From Winogradskyella luteola (GTDB taxonomy: Bacteria > Bacteroidota > Bacteroidia > Flavobacteriales > Flavobacteriaceae), in the NCBI RefSeq assembly GCF_019203985.1, contig NZ_JAGSPD010000001.1, positions 186,001 to 250,000 on the forward strand: a stretch of DNA of 64,000 nucleotides, in the 5' to 3' direction. The position numbers and the translations under genes were made by a program. Shown in pieces: positions 7,782 through 17,620 of the stretch (its first letter is position 1; each line of letters begins with the position of its first letter). The notes below the pieces were generated by a model. The model ran no database searches. It saw only the letters and a program-made list of their open reading frames with translations, and had not been told where the DNA came from.

Positions 7782-10700
7782 ATGAAAACTTTTACCCTAA
7801 CTGTAAAAGGTTATGCATGCTTTGCATTAATCTTTATGTTATCAACATCCTTATTCGCACAAGACTTTAACGTACAACACCTTCAAAATGATATGGGCAA
7901 TTCCGGTGGAACTAACACCAGTTTCACTACTGTGTCATCACTTAACAATGCATTTGTATTGGCAAACAATAACCGAAAGGTAACTGCAGGAACAGACGGA
8001 GTGACTGGTAACTTAGATGCAGATGATCTTTCTGGTGCAAGAGTATTAACTGGGACAGGTACTTTGACCTACTACAGGCAATCTGGTTCCACTGCTACAA
8101 ACACGAGATTTAACAGTTCGATATGGGAGTATATCGGTCCTTCTGGCGGAAATAATGAAATGATTGTTAGAGGCAGATATACCGTAGATCTAAACGGAGC
8201 AACAAATAGCATTACACAAGCTTTATCTGGTATAAGCAATGCGGCAGATTGTATCCCTTTTATAACGGGTATTTTATCTGATAATACCATTGACGGAGGG
8301 GATTCTGGTACTGCCATTGCTTATTTGGAAGATGCTACGACGTTACGGGTAGAGAAAGGCACTAGTGCCAATAACGTAACCGTGTATATAACAGTTGTAG
8401 AATTTACAGGGAGTAATTGGACTGTTCTACATGGTGATTCTGGTGATACAGCAGCAGATACAGGAACTATAACATTAAGAAATAATTCAGATGGTTCGGG
8501 TACAGCCACAAGTGTAAGTGCTTGGAGTGAAGCCATAATTTTTAGCCATCATAGAGGTGATGATATTGGAGGTACTAATCAAGGGATTGAAGATAACTGG
8601 CCGTTGATGGATCCTGGCTCTAATAATGAAACTGTAGATTGGACATTTCAGTCTGGCCATTTATCTAATGGTACCAATCGGCAGTTTGTACATGTCTTAG
8701 CTAACTCTGACTTAAATGTAACACGGTTTTCTTCAAATACATCTTCTACAGAAGGAGAAACAATAATAGATATAAGTTCTGCTGGTTTATCCAATACCAG
8801 TGAAGCATTAATTGTCGGTTCTTCCATAAGTACAGGAGGTGGTACGGCTTATGGTAGAGGCTGGAGAAACTACTATTTTAATTCTGCTGCATCAGCTTCG
8901 CACTGGTCCCATCGTAGTGGAAATACAATGCAACATGAAATTCAGATCATAGATTTATCTAGTTTATCAACACCTACTGGTCCTGAAATAAACATACAAG
9001 GCAACAGCAATACAATAGTAGACGGAGATGCCACACCTTCCGCAACTGACGATACAGATTTTGGGACAGTATCAACTTCTGGCGGAACACAAGTCAATAC
9101 GTTTACCATACAAAACACAGGTACTGCAGATTTAAGTTTAACAGGAAGTTCACCTTATGTGAGTATTTCTGGTACAAATGCCACAGATTTCACAGTTACC
9201 ACAATACCATCTTCGACAATTGGCCCAAGCGGATCGACCACATTTCAGATTGCATTTAACCCAATTGCTAGTGGCTTAAGAACTGCATCCGTGTCTATAG
9301 CTAATGACGACAGTGATGAAAATCCGTATAACTTTGATATACAAGGTACGGGCAATACACCGACTTATTGTTCTTCTAACGGAAACAGTACTGCTGATGA
9401 ATATATTGATAGGTTTCAATTTGCTGGAATAATTGATAACAATTCCTCAGGTGAGGGAACAACCAGTACAGGTTATTCAGATTTTACAGCAATTTCAGCA
9501 GATGTCAATAGATCTACCAACTACTCATTTACTATAACACCAACTTGGACCGGTACTGTATATGATGAGGGTTACGCTATATGGGTAGACTTTAACAATG
9601 ATTTCGACTTTGAAGATGCTGGTGAATTGGTATTTACTCAAACTCCAACAGTTACAACCCCTATTTCGGGTAGTTTTACAATACCACCAGGTGCAACCTT
9701 AGGTAGCACAAGAATGCGAGTATCTATGAAGTATAACGGTATACCTACAGAATGTGAATCTTTTGATTATGGTGAAGTTGAAGATTATACCATAAATATT
9801 CTTGCTGTCGTGTCTGGCCCAGAGATAAATATCCAAGGTAATGCCACCACTATAGTAGATGGTGATACCACACCAGATGTTGCTGATAATACCGACTTTG
9901 GAAGTATTACCACTTCAGGTGGCACACAAGTAAACACTTTCACAATACAGAATACCGGGACAACCGCTTTATCACTAACAGGTGGTTCTCCGTATGTTGT
10001 AATTTCTGGTGCACATGCTGCAGATTTTATTCTAACTTCAACACCGAATTCCTCTATTGCTTCATCAGGATCTACAACTTTTGAAATTACATTCAATCCA
10101 AGTACAGACGGAACAAGAACAGCTTCAGTTTCAATAGCAAATAATGATACCAATGAAGACCCCTATAATTTTGATATAACTGGTATTGGAGTCACGCCAC
10201 CACCACCATCGGCAAATCCAGGAAATATTGGTAGCACTGATTTACAGTTATGGGTTAAAGCCAATGCAGGAACAAGCACAACTACAGATGGCGCTGAAGT
10301 TACTGATTGGACTGATTACTCTCCGAATAATTTTACCGTAGAGCAAGGTGGTGCCAATGCGCCCATATACACAACAGACGTTATTAATTTTAATCCTGCT
10401 CTAAGCTTTACCAGAAGCCAAAGCAGATACTTTAGAATTCCAACAGCAGAAGTTGATGGAACTGGTTTGGATATCGTACCATCTCCTGCCGCACCTACAG
10501 CTTCAAAACGCTCAAGTATGTCTATTTTCGCAGCGTTCTTAACCGATGGTAGCGGTGCAGGTACTATGCTATCCCGAGCCGACAATGACAATCGTAGTTA
10601 TCAATTATGGCTGGGTGATACGGATAGGGTTGTTCATTACACTTTAGCAAGAGGTACTGAGCCGGGAATAAACTACGGTACAATCCATGCGAGAAATGCT

Positions 10701-13700
10701 GCAAAAATATCATCTGCAGTCATAGATGTTGATGGTGCCAGCCTTGTAGACAACCCTAATACAAGCAGAATTCAAAGATATGTAAATGGTTATTTAGATC
10801 CATTGACAATAAAATCAAACGGTGATGATGGTTTTGGAGATGGAGAGATTAACAACGTAGACGTACTTATTGGAGCTAGAAGAAATTCCGCCAACACTGG
10901 AACTGGTAACGTACTAACTGGTAATATTGCTGAAATTATAGTTTATGATCGCATACTTACAACAACCGAAAGACAAAAAGTAGAATCCTACATGGCCATA
11001 AAATATGGTATTACATTAGGCTATAATGATGAATTCTATCGTGAAGAAGATACACCAGACGAAACTCCCTTTGGTTATTCTGGTACAAGTAACGATTACA
11101 TCTTATCCGATGATTCCATGGTATGGGACGGTAGCGATAATACGGGTTATGGCTACAACGTTTTTGGCATTGCCAGAGATGACAACTCAGCACTTTTACA
11201 GTTAAAGTCCAAGAGTGTACATATAGAACAAATATCAAAAGATGAATCTATCATCACCCTTACCGATGAGTCTGGAAGCATTGAAAACGACCACGATTAT
11301 TTAATGATAGGAAACAACGGTGCCACTGTGACACTTCAGTCCACAACAGTTCCAGAACGGGTTACACAAACCATAAATAGAGTTTGGAAATCTAGAGAAG
11401 GTACTAATGATGTTGGAACAGTAATGTTAGAGTTTGATTTAAGTCAGTATAGCTTATCAGGCCCAGCTGATTTAGAGCTCATCGTTGCAGATAATACATC
11501 TTTTACAAATTATAAAAACTATGCCGGAACTTATGATTCTTTTACAGAAGTGATAACGTTTAGCGGTGTTAATTTAAAAGACAATGAATACTTTACACTA
11601 GCCAAAACACAAGAACTACTAGATGATTATCATTTTGATTTTAATGGATCTACTAAGTATGTGGACTTGGAAGACAATTTAGACTTAACGGGTGATTTTA
11701 CGATTTCGGCTTGGATAAAAAGAGATGTAGGCTCAAATGATAAAAGTATCATTTCAAAACGTAACAGTGCAGATAGTGAAGGTTACGATTTTAGAATAAG
11801 TAGCTCAGGAAACTTAGAGATGTACTGGTACAATGGATCTAAAAGGACCGTAGTATCCAACACAACAATACCAATTGGCAGATGGCATCATGTAGCTGCT
11901 GTTTATGAAGGTGGCACTATATCACTCTATATCGACGGTGTTTTTGATAATGATGCCAACTTACCAGCACCTCTTGCAACGTCTCATAAAGCTATTATTG
12001 GTGCGGCTGGTTCTACAACAATTTCTGACTTCTATAACGGAGATATTGACGAATTGCGCATATTTGATATAGCATTGCCCCTGACGCAACTTCGCTTTGG
12101 TATGAATCAAGAAATTGAATCAGACGGTACAAACATAAGAGGGTCGTATTTTGAAAGTAGAGGTGTTGTGCCAACAAAGAATGATTTAATTACATATCCA
12201 TGGAGTTCTTTAATTGGTTACTACAAATTTTCACATGTAAAAGGTAATTGCTTGTTTGATGAATCTTCATACACATCAACAAACGGAAGACTATACAATA
12301 CAACAAATGCTTCAATAGAGACACAAACAGCACCATTACCATTTACCTCAAGTCAAAGTGGAAGCTGGGATACAAGCAGTACTTGGAGCAATGGTAGTGT
12401 GCAATATGTACCAGGTTCTGCATCAATTGTAGATACTGATATTACTTTAGACTGGAGTATCGTTGTAACATCACACGATATTAGTTTAAGCAATGCTTCC
12501 CTGCCATCTGCTAATGCTGATAACAGAACCGTTTTAGGACTTTTTGTAGATGCTAATGAATTGACCATAAATGGAGATAATGTTTCCAATACCGGAAACG
12601 GTCTTACCGTATCGCATTATATGGGATTAAACGGAAAAATTGATTTAGAAGGAGAATCACAATTAATTCAACCAGTAAATAGTGACCTTGATGTTACTGC
12701 AACGGGCTTATTAGAAAAGGATCAACAAGGTACTGCAGATACGTTTACCTATAATTATTGGTCCTCACCAGTTGGTATAGTTGATATTGCCAAAACCAAC
12801 TATCGCTATACCGTACAAGATATTATGCTAGATGGTACGAATCCTGTCGACTTTTCGAGTTCGGGATATGACGGTGCTGATAGCACCCCTATAAGAATAG
12901 CGGATTACTGGATTTGGAAATTTGCAAACCTAACAAGTGACGATTATTCAGCATGGCAACACGTAAGACGTACAGGTAATATTGATGCTGGTGAAGGTTT
13001 TACCATGAAAGGCCCAGGATCTGGATCCATATTAACCGATCAAAATTACGTGTTCTTAGGAAAACCTAATAACGGAGATATTACCTTGACCATTAATGCT
13101 GGTAATGATTATTTAGTTGGTAATCCTTATGCTTCAGCCATCAATGCCGATGAATTTATTACGGATAATACAGCAACTTCGGGTACACTTTATTTTTGGG
13201 AACACTGGGGAGGCGGTTCTCATATATTACAAGAATACCAAGGCGGATATGCATTATATAATCTATCAGGAGGCGTCCCAGCACCAGCGCCAGATCCAGA
13301 TGTGGCTCAGGTTGGTGTGGGTACAAAAATACCAGGTCAGTATATTCCAGTGAGTCAAGGGTTCTTTGTATCTGGTACAAGCTCAGGAACTATAACTTTT
13401 GAAAATGACCAACGTATTTTCCAAAAGGAAGGCAGTTCAGCTTCTGTGTTTTTAAGAGGTGAAAATGTCTCAACATCTGAAACTAATACAGAAGATATAG
13501 ATGATAGAATGAAATTTAGAATTGGTTTCAATGCCGGTAATGATTTACAACTGCACAGACAACTTTTATTAACCATAGATGAGAGTACAACTCTTGATTA
13601 CGATTGGGCTTTTGATGCATTACTCTACGATAATCAGACTGACGATATGTTCTGGATGATTAACGACAACAAATATGTTATACAAGCTAGTAATGAAGTT

Positions 13701-14192
13701 GAAATGAGTACCGTATATCCTTTAGGTGTAAAAACAAGTATTGATGGTATCACCAGTATAAATATTGATGCATTAGAAAACGTTCCTGATGAAATCAACA
13801 TATATGTACACGATATTGAGTTGAATATTTATCATGATTTAAGAGCAAGTGAGTACGAAATCTTCTTAAATACAGGTGAATACTTAGATCGCTTTGAAAT
13901 TACATTTGCTACCGAAGCTCAACTACTTGGCGTGGACGAAGAAGTCAGTGAAAGTTTAGATGTATTATACTCTAACGATAAAGAAAAAATTGTATTGATA
14001 AACCCTAACCTAGTGGATATAAAATCGATTGAACTATTTAATATGTTAGGACAATCTGTTTATACCATTGAAAATATTTCAGAGAGCGGTTACTCTGAAT
14101 ACGAAGTTAAGAATTTAAGTGCTGGAACTTATATCATTAAGTTGTATGCTGTAAGCGGTTCAGTATCTACTAAGAAAGTTCTAGTAAAGTAA
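7782..14192 (+). CDS. Giant T9SS-secreted multidomain surface protein
   Basis: A 2136-residue protein. Order of parts: signal peptide (ending SLFAQ); an N-terminal beta-rich region (about 28-395); choice-of-anchor-D domain (about 400-523); a GEVED domain (about 528-674, WVDFNNDFDF and FDYGEVEDY); a second choice-of-anchor-D domain (about 679-802) nearly repeating the first; a laminin-G/concanavalin-like region (about 817-1080, LQLWVKANAG) with a following conserved region; a LamG domain (about 1280-1433, ISAWIKR, GRWHHVAAVYEG, YNGDIDELRIF); a long region to about 2060; and a type A T9SS sorting domain (SIELFNMLGQSVY to GTYIIKLYAV..STKKVLVK). Probably cell-surface or released, in adhesion or gliding; the ligand is unknown. 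Has its own promoter and a strong terminator. Confidence 0.85.
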   Translation: MKTFTLTVKGYACFALIFMLSTSLFAQDFNVQHLQNDMGNSGGTNTSFTTVSSLNNAFVLANNNRKVTAGTDGVTGNLDADDLSGARVLTGTGTLTYYRQSGSTATNTRFNSSIWEYIGPSGGNNEMIVRGRYTVDLNGATNSITQALSGISNAADCIPFITGILSDNTIDGGDSGTAIAYLEDATTLRVEKGTSANNVTVYITVVEFTGSNWTVLHGDSGDTAADTGTITLRNNSDGSGTATSVSAWSEAIIFSHHRGDDIGGTNQGIEDNWPLMDPGSNNETVDWTFQSGHLSNGTNRQFVHVLANSDLNVTRFSSNTSSTEGETIIDISSAGLSNTSEALIVGSSISTGGGTAYGRGWRNYYFNSAASASHWSHRSGNTMQHEIQIIDLSSLSTPTGPEINIQGNSNTIVDGDATPSATDDTDFGTVSTSGGTQVNTFTIQNTGTADLSLTGSSPYVSISGTNATDFTVTTIPSSTIGPSGSTTFQIAFNPIASGLRTASVSIANDDSDENPYNFDIQGTGNTPTYCSSNGNSTADEYIDRFQFAGIIDNNSSGEGTTSTGYSDFTAISADVNRSTNYSFTITPTWTGTVYDEGYAIWVDFNNDFDFEDAGELVFTQTPTVTTPISGSFTIPPGATLGSTRMRVSMKYNGIPTECESFDYGEVEDYTINILAVVSGPEINIQGNATTIVDGDTTPDVADNTDFGSITTSGGTQVNTFTIQNTGTTALSLTGGSPYVVISGAHAADFILTSTPNSSIASSGSTTFEITFNPSTDGTRTASVSIANNDTNEDPYNFDITGIGVTPPPPSANPGNIGSTDLQLWVKANAGTSTTTDGAEVTDWTDYSPNNFTVEQGGANAPIYTTDVINFNPALSFTRSQSRYFRIPTAEVDGTGLDIVPSPAAPTASKRSSMSIFAAFLTDGSGAGTMLSRADNDNRSYQLWLGDTDRVVHYTLARGTEPGINYGTIHARNAAKISSAVIDVDGASLVDNPNTSRIQRYVNGYLDPLTIKSNGDDGFGDGEINNVDVLIGARRNSANTGTGNVLTGNIAEIIVYDRILTTTERQKVESYMAIKYGITLGYNDEFYREEDTPDETPFGYSGTSNDYILSDDSMVWDGSDNTGYGYNVFGIARDDNSALLQLKSKSVHIEQISKDESIITLTDESGSIENDHDYLMIGNNGATVTLQSTTVPERVTQTINRVWKSREGTNDVGTVMLEFDLSQYSLSGPADLELIVADNTSFTNYKNYAGTYDSFTEVITFSGVNLKDNEYFTLAKTQELLDDYHFDFNGSTKYVDLEDNLDLTGDFTISAWIKRDVGSNDKSIISKRNSADSEGYDFRISSSGNLEMYWYNGSKRTVVSNTTIPIGRWHHVAAVYEGGTISLYIDGVFDNDANLPAPLATSHKAIIGAAGSTTISDFYNGDIDELRIFDIALPLTQLRFGMNQEIESDGTNIRGSYFESRGVVPTKNDLITYPWSSLIGYYKFSHVKGNCLFDESSYTSTNGRLYNTTNASIETQTAPLPFTSSQSGSWDTSSTWSNGSVQYVPGSASIVDTDITLDWSIVVTSHDISLSNASLPSANADNRTVLGLFVDANELTINGDNVSNTGNGLTVSHYMGLNGKIDLEGESQLIQPVNSDLDVTATGLLEKDQQGTADTFTYNYWSSPVGIVDIAKTNYRYTVQDIMLDGTNPVDFSSSGYDGADSTPIRIADYWIWKFANLTSDDYSAWQHVRRTGNIDAGEGFTMKGPGSGSILTDQNYVFLGKPNNGDITLTINAGNDYLVGNPYASAINADEFITDNTATSGTLYFWEHWGGGSHILQEYQGGYALYNLSGGVPAPAPDPDVAQVGVGTKIPGQYIPVSQGFFVSGTSSGTITFENDQRIFQKEGSSASVFLRGENVSTSETNTEDIDDRMKFRIGFNAGNDLQLHRQLLLTIDESTTLDYDWAFDALLYDNQTDDMFWMINDNKYVIQASNEVEMSTVYPLGVKTSIDGITSINIDALENVPDEINIYVHDIELNIYHDLRASEYEIFLNTGEYLDRFEITFATEAQLLGVDEEVSESLDVLYSNDKEKIVLINPNLVDIKSIELFNMLGQSVYTIENISESGYSEYEVKNLSAGTYIIKLYAVSGSVSTKKVLVK

Positions 14193-14223
14193 TTTTGCCC
14201 CAAATCTTAAATCTTAACCACGG

Positions 14224-14252
14224 AAAAACCCTGATTTATTCAGGGTTTTTTT
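14224..14252. terminator. Bidirectional intrinsic terminator
   Basis: Perfect 11-bp stem (AAAAACCCTGA / TCAGGGTTTTT) with loop TTTAT and T-runs on both strands. It lies between the convergent giant surface gene (ends 14192) and hisS (ends 14266). Confidence 0.85.
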
Positions 14253-14265
14253 ATTTATAAATAGT

Positions 14266-15978
14266 TTATCGTAACGCTTGTAACAAATCCGGGAGCTTAA
14301 GCTTTTCTTGTGCTCCAGTTTCCATCGTCTTTAAGGTAAATAGTTTAGACTGCAATTCCTCCTCGCCCACTAAAACCACATAAGGAATATTACGACGGTT
14401 GGCATATGTCATTTGCTTTTTCATTTTAGCCGAATCAGGATACAGCTCAGCTTTAATACCATGCTGTCTTAATTGTGTCACAGCTTCTAAACATGCGAGT
14501 GCTTCTTGGTCTCCAAAATTGATAAACAAAACTTTTGTTGCATCTGTAATGGTTTCCGGAAAAAGATTTAATTCTTCCAAAACCAGATAAATCCGATCCA
14601 AACCAAAACTGATCCCTACTCCACTCGTATCTGGTTTTCCAAAAATACTCGTAAGGTCATCATAACGACCTCCTCCGCCAATAGAGCCCATTTTTACGCC
14701 TTCTGGTGCAGAAACCTCAAAAATAGCACCTGTATAATAGTTAAGACCTCTAGCTAAGGTTACATCTAACTGTAATTTTGCGGTTTTCAATTTTAAGTTT
14801 GAAATGGCAGAATTAATAAATTCCAATTCATCAATTCCCGTTTTACCAATCTCTGAAGCTCCCAAGATAGATTTTAAACTTTCAACCTGATTGCCAAAGT
14901 CTCCTTCCAATGAAAACAATGGTTGCAGTTTAGCAATACCAGCTTCAGAAATACCTTTGCTTCGCATTTCGTCTTTGACTTTCTCCTCTCCTATTTTATC
15001 TAATTTGTCTAAAGCTACGGTGAAGTCTATGAGTTTATCTTGTGCTCCAATCACTTCGGCAATACCAGATAAGATTTTACGGTTATTTATTTTAATGGTA
15101 ACGCCTTTTAAATCCAAAGCGGTGAATACCGCATCGTACAGTTGTACAAACTCAACTTCCTGAAACAAGGATTTTGACCCTACCACATCAGCATCACATT
15201 GATAAAACTCTCTAAAACGCCCTTTTTGGGGACGGTCTGCACGCCAGACAGGCTGTATTTGGTAGCGCTTAAACGGGAATTCTATTTCGTTTTGGTGTTG
15301 AACTACATATCTAGCAAAAGGAACTGTGAGGTCGTAACGAAGGGCTTTTTCAGAGATTTCTGACGATATCCTTTGAGAAGAAATATTCTTTACCAAATAC
15401 TCAAAAATAAAACTAGAAGCATATCCACATATTTCCACTAATTCTATTTGTTTAAAATGTTCAAAAGCTCCGTCATTATCAAAGAATCCATCTCTTTTTT
15501 TAATTCTAACAGCAATAGAATCTCTTTGATTAATAATATATTTCCTAAGGTAATGCCTATATTTATAAATCCTTCCTTTCCCATCAGTTATAATGTAGTT
15601 GTGAATATCTTCATTTATAAAATCTGATATTTCTTCAAAAGTTGAGTCTTTATTAAATTTAAATCTTATCCTTTCGAGGAATTCAATAAAAAACTGAGTA
15701 ATCTCAGAAGAAACTTCAGTTGCTTTAAAACCTATAATTTTTTCTAAATTTTTCTCAAAATACTCACCAGAATTCAAAATCTTAAAAATCAAACGGTCAC
15801 CTTCATCCCCATATTTCCCCATTAAGGTCTCTGAATTTTCAAAACTTGGGGTTTCAATAGGTTGAAAGCCATAAAGCTGAAATTGTTCCTTTATCGTTTC
15901 CATAATATAGGAGCGCTTTGCAACTTCTTCTGCATTAAAATCTCTGGTACCTTTTGGTATACTTGGTTTTTTTGACAT
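14266..15978 (-). CDS. hisS: Histidyl-tRNA synthetase with a large internal insert
   Basis: 570 residues from ATG 15978 (MSKKPSIPKGTRDF). It charges tRNA-His in the cytoplasm. Visible class II motifs: TRDF start, the arginine-containing motif 2 region (RADRPQKGRFREFYQCDADVVGS), the histidine-binding LARGLNYYTGAIFEV, motif 3 GVGISFGLDRIY and a C-terminal anticodon domain. Flavobacterial HisRS is usually about 450-460 residues. Here residues about 73-206 (bases about 15360-15762) replace a short variable loop between DRLIFKILNSG and SEISEKALRYDLTVPFARY. The insert has no intein or known-domain signature and is much more AT-rich than its flanks. A further 20 in-frame codons upstream run through a palindromic element and are probably untranslated. 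Confidence 0.9.
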   Translation of the reverse strand: MSKKPSIPKGTRDFNAEEVAKRSYIMETIKEQFQLYGFQPIETPSFENSETLMGKYGDEGDRLIFKILNSGEYFEKNLEKIIGFKATEVSSEITQFFIEFLERIRFKFNKDSTFEEISDFINEDIHNYIITDGKGRIYKYRHYLRKYIINQRDSIAVRIKKRDGFFDNDGAFEHFKQIELVEICGYASSFIFEYLVKNISSQRISSEISEKALRYDLTVPFARYVVQHQNEIEFPFKRYQIQPVWRADRPQKGRFREFYQCDADVVGSKSLFQEVEFVQLYDAVFTALDLKGVTIKINNRKILSGIAEVIGAQDKLIDFTVALDKLDKIGEEKVKDEMRSKGISEAGIAKLQPLFSLEGDFGNQVESLKSILGASEIGKTGIDELEFINSAISNLKLKTAKLQLDVTLARGLNYYTGAIFEVSAPEGVKMGSIGGGGRYDDLTSIFGKPDTSGVGISFGLDRIYLVLEELNLFPETITDATKVLFINFGDQEALACLEAVTQLRQHGIKAELYPDSAKMKKQMTYANRRNIPYVVLVGEEELQSKLFTLKTMETGAQEKLKLPDLLQALR

Positions 15979-16299
15979 ATCTATTTCCTGCGAAAGCAGA
16001 AATCTCTTTAAGTGAAACTCTATTCTAATTAAACTCAACTAACTCAATAATCGTAGTCGAGAAATTTTAAATTACCACACAGAACATCTCAGCTTGCTTC
16101 AGAAGGTGTTCTTATGAAAATATATTTTCATTTCAACCAATGCTCAATGTGACGGTAGAACAAATATTTAATTATCTAGTTCATCGCAAAAATATTATAA
16201 ATTTTAGAGGCAAACCCAAGTAATTTCAAATTTATAGTAACTTTATAGAGTCTAAAGCGTCTTATACTTCTAAACGACCCAACTAACTATAGAAAATCT
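15979..16299. other. 321-bp intergenic region between hisS and a divergent permease
   Basis: It holds a palindromic element at 15983-16003, an imperfect hairpin (AGAACATCT at 16081-16089 with AGGTGTTCT at 16104-16112), and a minus-strand TATTTTTG (16187-16194) that may be the -7 box for hisS, although the nearest TTTG upstream is only 16 bases away. No gene, tRNA or riboswitch was recognised. Confidence 0.5.
15983..16003. repeat. Short palindromic element at the hisS start
   Basis: ATTTCCTGCGAAAGCAGAAAT forms an imperfect palindrome with core CTGC-GAAA-GCAG. It begins 5 bases upstream of the hisS ATG and supplies the AGGAAAT next to it on the minus strand. A related copy (TTCCTACTTTCGCAGGGA) lies at 31266. 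Confidence 0.5.
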
Positions 16300-17541
16300 A
16301 TGTTTTCACTGACTAGAGAGAATATTAAAATTGCTTTTGGTTCTATTAAAAGTCAATTACTTCGTACTATTTTAACCGTTTTAATCATTGCCATCGGTAT
16401 TATGGCTTTGGTAGGTATTTTAAGTTGCGTTTCAGCTTTAGAGAACAGTATCTCTGGCAGTTTCTCGTCAATGGGTGCTAATACTTTTAATTTTCAGCGT
16501 TATGAGTTCACCAATCAGCGTCAAAGTAGCAGAGAACGTCAAAAGATAAATCCTGTTATTAACTATAGAAACGTAAAGGATTTTGAAGATAATTATGACT
16601 ATCCCTTTACAAAAGTGGCTGTATCTTTTACTGGTACAACTGCTGCCGAAGTTAAATATGACAATAAAAAAACCGACCCCGAGGTACAGATTATTGGGTC
16701 TAATGAGTACTTTATTGAAAACTCTGGACTAGAGATTGACAATGGTCGTTCGCTAAATGTATTTGATGTTGAAAACAGTAATGCTGTTTGTGTGATTGGT
16801 AGTGATTTACAAAAAGCTTTATTTCCGGATGTGAATCCAGTGGATAAAACAATAAGTGTTAGGGGCTCTAAATTTAAGGTTGTCGGTGTTTTAAAAGAGA
16901 AAGGTTCTACATTTGGAAACAACCAGGATCTAAGAGTTATTATGCCCATACAAAAAGCACGCTCTATTTTTACCAATCCAAACATAAACTACACGCTTAG
17001 CGTTAAGGTAGATAAAAGTGACATGCTTGAAAATGCTCAAGAGGAAGCCATTTTAACTTTTAGAAATATTAGAGGTCTTAACCCAATTGAAGCTAATGAT
17101 TTTGGTATAGAACGCAGCGATGATTTGATTAATCGTGTTGCTGAAAATACAAGCACACTGTATATTGCCGCTTGGATTATTAGTATCATTACCATATTTG
17201 GGTCTACCATTGCCTTAATGAATATTATGTTGGTTTCCGTGAGTGAACGCACACGAGAAATTGGTGTACGTAAAGCTTTGGGTGCAAAACGTAGAACTAT
17301 AGCTTTTCAGTTTTTTATGGAAACTGTTATTATCGGTCAGCTCGGCGGAATTCTTGGTATTTTATTAGGAATTGCCATTGGTTGGGGAGTTTCAAAAGGC
17401 TTTGAACTCGACTTCTCCACTCCATGGGTTGCCATGATTTGGGCAACAAGTATAGCCTTTATTGTGGCTGTAATTTCTGGCCTATATCCTGCGACCAAAG
17501 CGGCGAGATTGGATCCTATAGAATCTTTGAGGTATGAATAA
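16300..17541 (+). CDS. MacB/FtsX-type ABC transporter permease
   Basis: A 413-residue permease: an N-terminal transmembrane helix (about 20-45, TILTVLIIAIGIMALVGILS), a large periplasmic MacB-PCD domain (about 50-275), then three C-terminal helices of the FtsX domain with the conserved SVSERTREIGVRKALGAKRRTI loop (about 308-327) and the terminal PATKAARLDPIESLRYE. Such proteins work with a separate ATPase and usually drive mechanotransmission, lipoprotein release or efflux. No ATPase gene is adjacent, so the partner lies elsewhere. The stop codon is followed 3 bases later by a 7-bp tandem repeat. Confidence 0.85.
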   Translation: MFSLTRENIKIAFGSIKSQLLRTILTVLIIAIGIMALVGILSCVSALENSISGSFSSMGANTFNFQRYEFTNQRQSSRERQKINPVINYRNVKDFEDNYDYPFTKVAVSFTGTTAAEVKYDNKKTDPEVQIIGSNEYFIENSGLEIDNGRSLNVFDVENSNAVCVIGSDLQKALFPDVNPVDKTISVRGSKFKVVGVLKEKGSTFGNNQDLRVIMPIQKARSIFTNPNINYTLSVKVDKSDMLENAQEEAILTFRNIRGLNPIEANDFGIERSDDLINRVAENTSTLYIAAWIISIITIFGSTIALMNIMLVSVSERTREIGVRKALGAKRRTIAFQFFMETVIIGQLGGILGILLGIAIGWGVSKGFELDFSTPWVAMIWATSIAFIVAVISGLYPATKAARLDPIESLRYE

Positions 17542-17544
17542 TGA

Positions 17545-17586
17545 GTGTCTAGTGTCTAGTGTCTAGTGTCTAGTGTCTAGTGTCCA
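17545..17586. repeat. 7-bp tandem repeat (GTGTCTA x6)
   Basis: Five perfect copies of GTGTCTA (17545-17579) and a sixth with one change (GTGTCCA, 17580-17586), directly after the permease stop codon and before the convergent DUF6495 gene. Perfect short-unit tandem repeats of this kind usually vary in copy number. Confidence 0.9.
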
Positions 17587-17620
17587 GTTAAAATACTTTT
17601 TACTTACCACCTATTACTAT

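Noticed and set aside
13117..13576. Three overlapping frames within the giant surface protein
   Set aside because: The main frame has continuous domain content and codon use; the others lack any feature.
15360..15762. Intein or group I/II intron in hisS
   Set aside because: The insert is in frame without stops, and lacks the Cys/Ser start, the HN end and ribozyme-like structure.
15979..16299. T-box or other tRNA-sensing leader for hisS
   Set aside because: No T-box sequence or specifier-like structure is visible, and T-boxes are not typical of Bacteroidota.
17545..17586. Short tandem array considered as a CRISPR
   Set aside because: Units are 7-8 bp with no spacers; this applies to the array at 23901 too. 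No cas genes.
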